Positions 7,388 through 14,800 of a stretch of 21,787 bases of DNA are shown here, piece by piece (position 1 is the first letter of the stretch; each line of letters opens with the position of its first letter). This DNA comes from an uncultured Bacteroidota bacterium (lineage in GTDB: Bacteria; Bacteroidota; Bacteroidia; B-17B0; Aurantibacillaceae). The stretch is taken from positions 1 through 21,787 of the forward strand of contig CAIXZI010000421.1 in NCBI GenBank assembly GCA_903923915.1, in the 5' to 3' direction. A model generated the notes under the pieces. That model made no database searches, was not told the DNA's origin, and saw nothing but the letters and a program-made list of their open reading frames with translations. Position numbers and translations under genes: made by a program.

Positions 7388-7795
7388 TTAATTAAGATTA
7401 AACGAAAGTAAAACTGTTCTTTCTTCGTTATTAAACTCTAATTTATCAGATAACATTTTCATAATTAAAATACCTCTACCGGCATTTTCGGAATTTTCAG
7501 GATTTGTTGGATCGGTTATGTTATTAATATCAAAACCCTGACCTTGGTCGGTTACGGTAAAAGTTATTTCTTTAGGAGAGGATTGGTAGGAAAGTTGTAC
7601 GTTTTTATCGGGATTGTTTTTGTTGCCATGCGCAATGGCATTATCAACCGCTTCGGTAACGGCCAATAGTATGTTGCCAAATTTTTCTTCGCTTATGTGC
7701 ATTTGTTCGCAAACATCTACAACCGCGCGTTCAACAATCCCTTCGGGGTTTGTTTGAGAGTTAATTTGTATTTTTTTATTCAATACGGTAGTCAT
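7388..7795 (-). CDS. RsbW/SpoIIAB-like anti-sigma ATP-binding protein
   Basis: Small cytoplasmic GHKL ATPase of 135 residues, almost entirely one HATPase_c_2 domain. Visible ATP-site motifs are the N-box LLAVTEAVDNAIAHGNKNN (43-61, with E48, N52 and H56), G1 VTDQGQGFDI (81-90) and G2 AGRGILIMK (105-113). In characterised systems this family either binds a sigma factor or phosphorylates a STAS-domain antagonist, whose phosphate is removed by a PP2C phosphatase. A SpoIIE-type phosphatase is encoded 7 kb away, but no STAS protein or sigma factor gene is in the window, so the actual partner is unknown. It starts 56 nt after the T9SS gene ends, on the same strand, and may be cotranscribed. No convincing promoter box was found before it. 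Confidence 0.88.
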   Translation of the reverse strand: MTTVLNKKIQINSQTNPEGIVERAVVDVCEQMHISEEKFGNILLAVTEAVDNAIAHGNKNNPDKNVQLSYQSSPKEITFTVTDQGQGFDINNITDPTNPENSENAGRGILIMKMLSDKLEFNNEERTVLLSFNLN

Positions 7796-7851
7796 TTTGG
7801 TTCAAATCAGAAGTTTATACGTCTAAGATATTAAAAGGTTACATTTATTTT

Positions 7852-10656
7852 CTACTCTTTTATAAACTTGCGGTTAACAAAGCCTGCAGCCGATTGTATT
7901 TTTACCATATAAACGCCACTTTGCAGATTATTAACCGGTATAATGGCATATTTGCCCAGTTCGTTATACTGTAAGCCTTGTATTAAGTTACCCAGCATAT
8001 CAAAAACCTCAATAGTTACGTTTTTTTGCGCTGTAGCAAATTCTACATATACGTTAGTATTAGCCGGGTTTGGATATAATTGTAAATCTAATTGAGGCGC
8101 AGCATTTTGTTTAATACCAACCCCTGCTAAACTTAGGCAAGATGGGTAGTTATTTGTGTTAAACCAGCGTTTTACACGTTGGTTATCTGCCACAGCGCGG
8201 GGTATAACGCAGGTATTATTAGAATTGCAATTGGCAGAATCTTGAGAAAAAACCAAGGCATAATCTAACTCATACATGCCACCGGGTTGCATGGTAAATT
8301 TACCTACGTTAACCATAAAACGCCTGTCTCCGAGTATATTACCTGCTGAAACTTCTGTCCAATTAGCTATGGAAGGACTTATTGGCATGTTACAGCTGCC
8401 ACCCAAACCATACCCGTAAGGATCCGAATTACCTGGGTATGCATACTTACAAGGTGTTTGTCCAGCTGTTGTTCCATATCCTGCATAAGTCATGGAGGCA
8501 CCACTTTTCCACTTACTTGACATAAAGTTATAGTATTGTTGGGGGGAGTTTGGATTTGGGTTGCCAGTTAAAGGATCGCCTGAATTATTATAATATGTAA
8601 ATCCACTCATCATGCAACGTTCTCCCGGCTCATCAATTTGGCAATTGTGGTTATTGTCAATGCCATCGGCTGCATCAGCCAAGGGCCCACCCAATATATT
8701 ACAGGCAAAAACAGGTAGGTTGCTATGATAACCGCTTGCACCAATTATATCATCATCATAATTATCTCCGTTATAGGTATAGCCAAAATCATTCATCACA
8801 TCACAACCCACGTAATCATCCTGGTAATTGCCCAAATCGGTGTCTTCCCATAAAGTTATGTAGGTGCTGTCGTACGTATTGGCACTACGGTTAAATATTT
8901 GGTAATTATAAAATGTGCTATTGTTTAAAACCATATTACTATCAGCATTATTAGGACAAGTAAAGGCATAGGCACTGGCATGTACTTCAACACCCAACGC
9001 CTTTCCGCCGGTTTCTCCATGTATTGGGTTCCCATTATCGTTATAAACGCTCCAAATCATTTGATCGCCTTTAATTAAAGGATAATCTCCATCCATGTAA
9101 TTATAAAAGCCATCGCTGTTATTATCTACATAAGGCGCTAACATTTGTCCGGTATAAGGCGAATTGCCCGGCCAGTTTACAATAGCTGCCGAAGGTATAA
9201 ACGTATGGTTTTGTACATTTCCTGCACTAAAGGCATACATAAAATTAGCAATATCAAAGCGGTTAACTTTCCAAACCTTATTATAAGCATTCATGGTAGC
9301 GGTATCTATTGCGGCTGTAGCGGGGTCAAGCGGGCCGGGCCAAAAATCTATTCCGTTTTGGCGATAAGTCATAGCTGCTGTATGTAAGGTAGTACCATTG
9401 TTCCAGCCACCTATCCACATAGCAGAAGCAAATAAAGGGCTTGTATTATTTTGTTTAGGCACAAAATATTTTGTTTGTGAGGTTGTATTATCCCAGTGTT
9501 GTAAAGAATTATCGGTTATTAAAGCTGCTACATTATTAACATCTAAAAAGGCGGTATTAGCGGGAGTTTCATCCAATAAGGGATATGGTGAATAAGATGA
9601 ATAAGGAATAGGGAAATAAGAGGATAACACAGAGTTAGCAAGCCCCGTAGGGTTAACAATAAATATTTTATTAGAGCCTACATCATGTTGCATAATTGGG
9701 TTATTTCCTGTGGTGGTATATACAGGAGCGATACTAAAATAAGTTGATAATTGCGAATTTGCAATTTCATAACTCCGTCCGGTAGTCATTTTAGTGCCAC
9801 TTGATACTGTAGGCGAACAAAATAAAACACCGCCATTGGGTCCTTTGCATATAGTTTTTACCACAACCGGCCAATGCCCTATACCAAGAAATTCTTGTGT
9901 GTTTGGGTACAATTGCTGCATGGTGTAAAAATTGCTGTTATCATACTTTATAGCGCCGTTTGCATTGGTGCCAATCCATTTATTGTTTTGCGCATCTATA
10001 TAAATAATGTTTACTGCATCGGCCGTGCTGCCTGCAACCACATAATTAAATGCAAAATTGCTTCCGTTAAATTTATCAAGTCCGGATGGGTTTCCAAGCC
10101 AAATGGTATTTGCATTTTCTACCGTAATGCAATTAACGGTGTTGTTGTTCATACCATTTGTTGTATTGTAATTGGTAAAAGTTGTTCCGTTATAAACCGA
10201 TAAACCTTTGTGTGTACCAACATATACATTGCCGTTGCCATAGGCTAAAGAAATTACGGTATCACTAACTATGCCTGAGTTTGAAGTGTTGTAAGTAGTA
10301 AAACTTGTGCCATTATATTTGGTTAGGCCTGCATTGTGTCCAATCCATAAGTTATTGTTGACATCTACCGCAAGGGCATTTACTTTGTTGGTGGCTGAGA
10401 TGGCGTTAAAAACGGGGAACGTATCCCATTGGGCGCCGTTGTAACATATTAATTGAAAAGAATTTGCGTTACCGTAATTAAAGCCAATCCATTTATTACC
10501 ATTGTTATCTATAACAAAAGCACTTCTGTTTTTAACATTATAAGCAGTTGCATTACTCCCCGCAACCACCACCGGATAATTAGTATAACCGTTGGTTTGA
10601 CTAAAAAGATTTGCCGTAACAATGGCAACAAGAATTAATGTGTAGAGTTTTTTCAT
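7852..10656 (-). CDS. Secreted T9SS type A protein with two-component-regulator-propeller blades
   Basis: Exported protein of 934 residues from ATG 10656. A further in-frame ATG at 10695 would add 13 residues, but the predicted -7 box (10684-10677) lies downstream of it and MKKLYTLILVAIVTANLFSQ is a good signal peptide, so 10656 is preferred. Residues about 50-245 hold five beta-propeller blades with the pattern N-x-WIG-x3-GL-x-KYNG-x-F. The middle (about 430-830) is a conserved but unnamed Bacteroidota secreted module with calcium-loop-like stretches (VDNNSDGFYNYMDGDYP and ADGIDNNHNCQIDEPGE) and several cysteines. The last 80 residues are a type A sorting domain (LQLYPNPANT near its start, SGVYMVKI and FVNRKFIKE at the end), sending it through the outer membrane by T9SS for surface attachment or release. 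The specific function is unknown. Confidence 0.88.
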   Translation of the reverse strand: MKKLYTLILVAIVTANLFSQTNGYTNYPVVVAGSNATAYNVKNRSAFVIDNNGNKWIGFNYGNANSFQLICYNGAQWDTFPVFNAISATNKVNALAVDVNNNLWIGHNAGLTKYNGTSFTTYNTSNSGIVSDTVISLAYGNGNVYVGTHKGLSVYNGTTFTNYNTTNGMNNNTVNCITVENANTIWLGNPSGLDKFNGSNFAFNYVVAGSTADAVNIIYIDAQNNKWIGTNANGAIKYDNSNFYTMQQLYPNTQEFLGIGHWPVVVKTICKGPNGGVLFCSPTVSSGTKMTTGRSYEIANSQLSTYFSIAPVYTTTGNNPIMQHDVGSNKIFIVNPTGLANSVLSSYFPIPYSSYSPYPLLDETPANTAFLDVNNVAALITDNSLQHWDNTTSQTKYFVPKQNNTSPLFASAMWIGGWNNGTTLHTAAMTYRQNGIDFWPGPLDPATAAIDTATMNAYNKVWKVNRFDIANFMYAFSAGNVQNHTFIPSAAIVNWPGNSPYTGQMLAPYVDNNSDGFYNYMDGDYPLIKGDQMIWSVYNDNGNPIHGETGGKALGVEVHASAYAFTCPNNADSNMVLNNSTFYNYQIFNRSANTYDSTYITLWEDTDLGNYQDDYVGCDVMNDFGYTYNGDNYDDDIIGASGYHSNLPVFACNILGGPLADAADGIDNNHNCQIDEPGERCMMSGFTYYNNSGDPLTGNPNPNSPQQYYNFMSSKWKSGASMTYAGYGTTAGQTPCKYAYPGNSDPYGYGLGGSCNMPISPSIANWTEVSAGNILGDRRFMVNVGKFTMQPGGMYELDYALVFSQDSANCNSNNTCVIPRAVADNQRVKRWFNTNNYPSCLSLAGVGIKQNAAPQLDLQLYPNPANTNVYVEFATAQKNVTIEVFDMLGNLIQGLQYNELGKYAIIPVNNLQSGVYMVKIQSAAGFVNRKFIKE

Positions 10657-10676
10657 AAAATAAATATTAACTAATG

Positions 10677-10684
10677 TAAAGGTA
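10677..10684 (-). promoter_or_regulatory. Predicted -7 box of the T9SS protein gene
   Basis: The minus strand reads TACCTTTA here, one mismatch from TAnnTTTG, 20 nt before ATG 10656. No TTTG lies at the proper -33 distance, which would fit a promoter needing an activator. The phased motif at 10717-10767 begins about 32 bp upstream of the box. Confidence 0.45.
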
Positions 10685-10716
10685 TAGTAAGTCAAAGCAA
10701 AAAGGCGAGTAGTTTT

Positions 10717-10767
10717 TTAAACGGCGGTAGTTTTTTCTTAAACGGTCGGTTTTAACAAATTTACGGT
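10717..10767 (-). promoter_or_regulatory. Three 9-bp motifs phased at 21 bp, candidate LytTR-type operator
   Basis: On the minus strand the motifs are ACCGTAAAT (10767-10759), ACCGTTTAA (10746-10738) and GCCGTTTAA (10725-10717). Start-to-start distance is exactly 21 bp both times, leaving 12-bp spacers: two helical turns, same face of DNA. LytTR-domain regulators are known to bind 9-bp direct repeats of the form [TA][AC][CA]GTTN[AG][TG] with 12-13 bp spacing; the three copies match 7-8 of 9 positions. T-rich tracts separate them. No LytTR gene is in the window, so assignment to that family is inference. Confidence 0.5.
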
Positions 10768-10781
10768 AGTTTTATCGGGAA

Positions 10782-10862
10782 GTCATGCTGAGTTTATCGA
10801 AGCATTTGGGCGGAAATTATAGTTAATACCCATGCACATCCTTCGACAAGCTCAGGATGGCA
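10782..10862. repeat. Palindromic intergenic repeat, copy 3 (3' end of the DUF4175 gene)
   Basis: Left arm from 10782 (core ATGCTGAGTTTATCGAAGCAT) and right arm to 10862 (core CATCCTTCGACAAGCTCAGG) pair with each other imperfectly, and each also folds alone: ATGCT (10785-10789) with AGCAT (10801-10805), and CATCCT (10837-10842) with AGGATG (10854-10859). The right-arm hairpin lies about 8 nt after the DUF4175 stop codon and may end or protect that transcript. The centre differs from copies 1 and 2 except for a shared TTGGGC next to one arm. Confidence 0.7.
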
Positions 10863-10867
10863 ATTAG

Positions 10868-13800
10868 TTATTTCTCAACCGCATTAAAGTATTGATTTAC
10901 TTTTTGACGGTAATAAGGGGTTAAATCTGCCGGAATAGTTTTTAGAAGTTCAGTTTCTTTTTCTTTCATTTTTTGATATTCTAAAAACAAAGCAGGGTTG
11001 GCGTAATCTTGAGTTTTGGCTTCGTTGCTTTTACGTTTTTCATCTTCTTCCTGCTGGCGTTCGGCTTTTTCGCTTTCCAGCATTTTTGTCATAATTTCTT
11101 GCTGACGCTTAATAGTTTCTTGTGTAATGCGTTTGTTAACCAAATCGGTTTCGGTTTCCTCCATTTTGCTAAGCATATCTCCGCCGGGTTGTGCGCCGCC
11201 TTCTTTTTTCATCTTTTGTAAAGACTCTTGCATAGCGCGCCTCAAAGCTTCTTGTTGAGCAGCCATTTTAGCTAAACTCTCGCTTTCTCCGGGCATATTT
11301 CCATAAGGGTTAGTCCCACCTTTTTGTTGTCCGGGTTTCTCGCCGGGTTTTTTACCCCCCGCTTCTTTACCTTGTTGCTCAAGCATTTTTTTCATTTGCT
11401 CAATTTGCTTGTTAAGCTGTTCTTGCATTTTACGCATGTTAGCCATGCTTGGTTTTTGTCCCTTGCCTTCGCCTTTACCTTTGCCGGGTTTCTTGCACGA
11501 GCCGCCTTCGCCCGGTTTAGATTTACTTTGCGCTTTTAACTGCGCTTCCATTTTTTCAAGCGACTCATTTAACATTAAAGCCAAATTGTTGATGGATGTC
11601 ATAGCATTTTGCCCGCGCACTTGCGCTTCGCCGCTATTACGTTCTTCTAATGCAGAAACCGATTTTTGCATGTTTGATTGAACTGCATTTATTTCTCTAT
11701 TTACTGTAGCAGATATTTCGGGGTTACGTTTGCTTAATGCAAACAAACTATCTTCAATAATTTTGCTGTCGTCTTGTAATTGTTTTTGACTTTGCGCAAG
11801 CTTAGTATAACGTGGGTCGTTAGTTTTGGTTTTTTTGATTTCTTTATCCAAGTCTTCTTGGGCAAAAGAAACATGCAATAAATTTTCCATTATTTGGCGA
11901 ACAGCATCAACATCTTCACCTTCTTTTTCTTGCTCCATTTTTTCTAAAGCCTGCTGCATTTGCGCACTCATTTGCTGCATTTGATTAGCTGCTTCTTTTT
12001 GAGATTTTGCCGCATTCTTTTTGTTGTTTTTTTGCAATTGTTCTTGTGCGTTTTGCTGTTCCTCACTTGCTTTTTGTTCCTGAGTTTTAGTATCGGGCAT
12101 GGGCAATTTATTTTCCATGCTTTTATTAAGCTCATTCATTTTCTCAATATCCTTTTTTACTTCGTCAAACTTTTTAGTGAGCTCATCTTGTTTTTGTTCG
12201 GCAGATTTATTTCCATCATCTTTTTTATTTTCTGGTGATTGATTTTTTTCATCCTGCTTTTTTTGCTCGCCCGATTTATTGTCTTTATCATCAGTTTTAT
12301 TTTTATCGTCGGCTTTTTTATTTTCTATTTGTTTGCTTAAATCATCTTGTTTTTTGGCAAGCTCATCAAGCTTCTTGGCAACATCTTCCATTTTTTGTTC
12401 TACTTCCATTTGCTTGAATTGTTCAAGCGTGCGGTCTAATTCTTTTTCAATATCCTTATCGCTTAATTTTAGTTTTTCTAATGTTTCCTGAACTTTATTT
12501 TTGTCCATTTTATCCATCAGCTTATTCAGCTCATCAAACATTTTTTTCATTTCGGGTGTCATCATGTTTTCAAAAAGCTTTTCTAATTCTTTTTGTTTTT
12601 CTAAAATGCTTTCGTTCTGAGGTTTGTATTTATTTTGCTCTTCGTTGTTTCGCTCGTTGTTCTTTTTAAGGTCATCTATTTTTTTCTCAAGCTCTTTTTG
12701 ATTCTTCATCAATTTTTCCAACTGCTTTTTTTCATCGTAACCTAATTGCTTTTTCTCTAATACTTTTTTGTTTAGGTCGGCAATTTCTTTTTGCAACTCT
12801 TTTGCTTTTTTTAAACTTGCTTCTAAATCATCTTTAATGTTCGCATTGTTTTTATCGGTTGCTTTTTCAAGTTCATCAAGAGTTGGTGCTTTAAAAACAG
12901 CAATAGTTGTTTTGGCAGATTTAGAACCATTAACCCCATCATTATCCCACACTTCAAAGTAATACTCAACCTTATCGCCGGGTTTTAAATTCATTTTAGA
13001 AATATCTATATAATGTACAAATGGTTGTGCTACCTGATTTTGCTGCAAAGGCATAGCGTAATCATTTGCTTTTTCTGATGAGGTGCCGCTTGTATCCGAG
13101 CTATAAATTTTATAATGAAACTGAAAATGATTAAAACCATAATCGTCTTTAATGTTGCCTGAAAAATAAATAATGTCTTTTTGCAAGGAATCTGTTTTCT
13201 CGTGCATTTCAATTACAGGGTATGCATCCGGAATTACATTAATGGCGTAATTAACCGAATCTGCTTTTTGCACAAAGCGATTGTTGGTGTTTATACTGTA
13301 TGCTTCATTTTGCATAAAGCGTTTGGCGAACGAAAATTTATTTTCGGCCGAAGGTTTTAATTCCAATAGCGAATCAGAAAAATGTAATAAAATGCCATCG
13401 CTATTTTTGGTGTTGAATGTCCAGGTAATTTTTGTGCCCTGTGGAACCAGCATATCGCCCGTGTTACTAACTATTTCATCTTTACGATTAAGATATGCCG
13501 GATATTTTAATTGCGCTTCAAAGCCAAGTAAAATAGGCCTTGGCAGGGCAGTAAGTTTATATGGTTTAGAAGTAAAGCCTCCGCCCGATAGTTGAAAATC
13601 TACATCCTGCTGCACATTTTTAAACGTGTATGTAAACTCATCCGTTTTTTGTTTTTCTAACTTAAACTCATTGCCTTTTATAACAACAAAAGCTTCTGCG
13701 GGAGATTGACTTCCAGTAGTTTTTACATGAATAATAAAATCTTGTTGTTGAATGGCTTTTAAATCTTTATTCTCTATTTCAAATTGAAAAGGCGCTTCTT

Positions 13801-14380
13801 TTTCGAAATAAGTAGAGTGATTAATTAAACGCTTGGTGCCGGTTGTAAGAATTTTTCGGTTAACAACATAGATAACAAACAGCAGTAAAAACGGTATGGC
13901 TACATACTTTAAATATTTTCTATTCTCATTTAAATCAATGGCGGCTGTGAAGGGAACAGGTTTTAGTTCGTGTATTTTTTGATTGATGCCTGCATTTAAT
14001 AAGTCAAGGGAAGCGTAATTATCTTTTACAGATTGAAGTTGTAGTACATTCAACAATTTATCCTGCACATTTGTAAAATGACCGCCAATAATTTCAGCTG
14101 CTTGTTTGTGAGAAATAACCGAACCAAAACTATTAAGCTTTAAAACCGGAATAGCAATGTATTTTGTAATTACGTATCCGGTGGTTAAAATAAAACCGTA
14201 AAATAATATGGTACGTATGGTTGTACCAAACTCGGCAAAATATTCTAAAGTGCTTAATCCTATATAAAAAAGTAGAACCAGGCCAACGCTATACAACAAA
14301 CCTTTAAGCAATTGGTTTTTGTAATACTTACGTATAAACTCGTCTAACTTTTGTATAATTATATTATCAACCTGCGCCAT
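10868..14380 (-). CDS. DUF4175-family membrane protein with long coiled coil
   Basis: Large Bacteroidota-specific protein of 1170 residues. Three hydrophobic segments (about 27-47, 55-78 and 157-174) anchor the N-terminus. A beta-rich region follows (about 180-495), with PYKLTALPRP (272-281) and a possible Ig-like portion ending KPGDKVEYYFEVWDNDG. The C-terminal half is highly charged coiled coil rich in Lys, Glu and Gln, interrupted by Gly/Lys/Pro-rich stretches such as KPGKGKGEGKGQKP and KPGEKPGQQKGG, and ending with LTPYYRQKVNQYF. No enzymatic motif is visible. The family's function is unknown; in related genomes I recall it near BatABCD/MoxR-type or cell-envelope genes, which are absent here. 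A TATCTTTA -7 box lies 12 nt before the ATG. The gene is divergent from ybjQ. Confidence 0.88.
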   Translation of the reverse strand: MAQVDNIIIQKLDEFIRKYYKNQLLKGLLYSVGLVLLFYIGLSTLEYFAEFGTTIRTILFYGFILTTGYVITKYIAIPVLKLNSFGSVISHKQAAEIIGGHFTNVQDKLLNVLQLQSVKDNYASLDLLNAGINQKIHELKPVPFTAAIDLNENRKYLKYVAIPFLLLFVIYVVNRKILTTGTKRLINHSTYFEKEAPFQFEIENKDLKAIQQQDFIIHVKTTGSQSPAEAFVVIKGNEFKLEKQKTDEFTYTFKNVQQDVDFQLSGGGFTSKPYKLTALPRPILLGFEAQLKYPAYLNRKDEIVSNTGDMLVPQGTKITWTFNTKNSDGILLHFSDSLLELKPSAENKFSFAKRFMQNEAYSINTNNRFVQKADSVNYAINVIPDAYPVIEMHEKTDSLQKDIIYFSGNIKDDYGFNHFQFHYKIYSSDTSGTSSEKANDYAMPLQQNQVAQPFVHYIDISKMNLKPGDKVEYYFEVWDNDGVNGSKSAKTTIAVFKAPTLDELEKATDKNNANIKDDLEASLKKAKELQKEIADLNKKVLEKKQLGYDEKKQLEKLMKNQKELEKKIDDLKKNNERNNEEQNKYKPQNESILEKQKELEKLFENMMTPEMKKMFDELNKLMDKMDKNKVQETLEKLKLSDKDIEKELDRTLEQFKQMEVEQKMEDVAKKLDELAKKQDDLSKQIENKKADDKNKTDDKDNKSGEQKKQDEKNQSPENKKDDGNKSAEQKQDELTKKFDEVKKDIEKMNELNKSMENKLPMPDTKTQEQKASEEQQNAQEQLQKNNKKNAAKSQKEAANQMQQMSAQMQQALEKMEQEKEGEDVDAVRQIMENLLHVSFAQEDLDKEIKKTKTNDPRYTKLAQSQKQLQDDSKIIEDSLFALSKRNPEISATVNREINAVQSNMQKSVSALEERNSGEAQVRGQNAMTSINNLALMLNESLEKMEAQLKAQSKSKPGEGGSCKKPGKGKGEGKGQKPSMANMRKMQEQLNKQIEQMKKMLEQQGKEAGGKKPGEKPGQQKGGTNPYGNMPGESESLAKMAAQQEALRRAMQESLQKMKKEGGAQPGGDMLSKMEETETDLVNKRITQETIKRQQEIMTKMLESEKAERQQEEDEKRKSNEAKTQDYANPALFLEYQKMKEKETELLKTIPADLTPYYRQKVNQYFNAVEK

Positions 14381-14392
14381 AAAAACTACCAG

Positions 14393-14400
14393 TAAAGATA
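14393..14400 (-). promoter_or_regulatory. Predicted -7 box of the DUF4175 gene
   Basis: The minus strand reads TATCTTTA, one mismatch from TAnnTTTG, 12 nt before the ATG at 14380, predicting a leader of only a few nucleotides. No matching TTTG was seen about 19 nt upstream. Confidence 0.4.
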
Positions 14401-14435
14401 ACGAAAAAAGAGCGGCTGTATTGTATAAAATGTTT

Positions 14436-14443
14436 TACCTTTA
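14436..14443 (+). promoter_or_regulatory. Predicted -7 box of ybjQ
   Basis: TACCTTTA, one mismatch from TAnnTTTG, lies 15 nt before the ATG at 14459, predicting a leader of under 10 nt. The -33 element is not evident. It is back to back with the DUF4175 promoter in a 78-bp divergent region. Confidence 0.4.
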
Positions 14444-14458
14444 ATAAAAATTAGCAAA

Positions 14459-14794
14459 ATGAATAATTCAACACTTATTACAACCAGCAACGCTTTAGAA
14501 GGATATAAAGTTACCAAGCAACTGGGTTTGGTTAGAGGCATAACCGTTCGCTCACGTAGTATTTTTGGAAGTATGGCCGGTGGGTTTATGACGATTTTTG
14601 GAGGTAAAAACTCTATCTATACCGAGCTCTGCGAAAAAACCAGAGAAGAGGCTTTGCAACTAATGATTAAACACGCTAACGAAATGGGTGCAAATGCTAT
14701 TATCAATATGCGCTACGATGCAAACGAAGTAATGGCCGGATTAACGGAGGTGTTGGCTTATGGTACAGCTGTTGTTGTTGAGAAAACAAATTAA
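14459..14794 (+). CDS. YbjQ-family (DUF74) heavy-metal-binding-domain protein
   Basis: Small cytoplasmic protein of 111 residues, normal length for the YbjQ/DUF74 family. The N-terminal STLITTSNALEGYKV, the LGLVRGITVRSRSIFGS segment (about 23-39), the EEALQLMIKHANEMGANAIINMRYD block (about 62-86) and the C-terminal AYGTAVVVEK are typical. The family forms a pentameric barrel-like fold and is often described as heavy-metal binding from structural similarity; its cellular role is not established. No cysteine-rich metal motif is present; the only cysteine lies in TELCEKT. The gene has its own weak promoter box and ends 6 bp from the stop codon of the convergent phosphatase gene. Confidence 0.9.
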   Translation: MNNSTLITTSNALEGYKVTKQLGLVRGITVRSRSIFGSMAGGFMTIFGGKNSIYTELCEKTREEALQLMIKHANEMGANAIINMRYDANEVMAGLTEVLAYGTAVVVEKTN

Positions 14795-14800
14795 ATACCG

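Noticed and set aside
9145..10638. Plus-strand reading frames opposite the T9SS gene
   Set aside because: They lack start signals or recognisable domains and lie wholly inside a well-supported gene.
10657..10695. Upstream ATG at 10695 as the start of the T9SS protein
   Set aside because: It lies upstream of the predicted -7 box and would put 13 extra residues before an otherwise normal signal peptide.
11009..12669. Several plus-strand reading frames rich in Phe and Leu opposite the DUF4175 gene
   Set aside because: They are the antisense image of its Lys/Glu-rich coiled coil and mimic membrane proteins only because of that bias.
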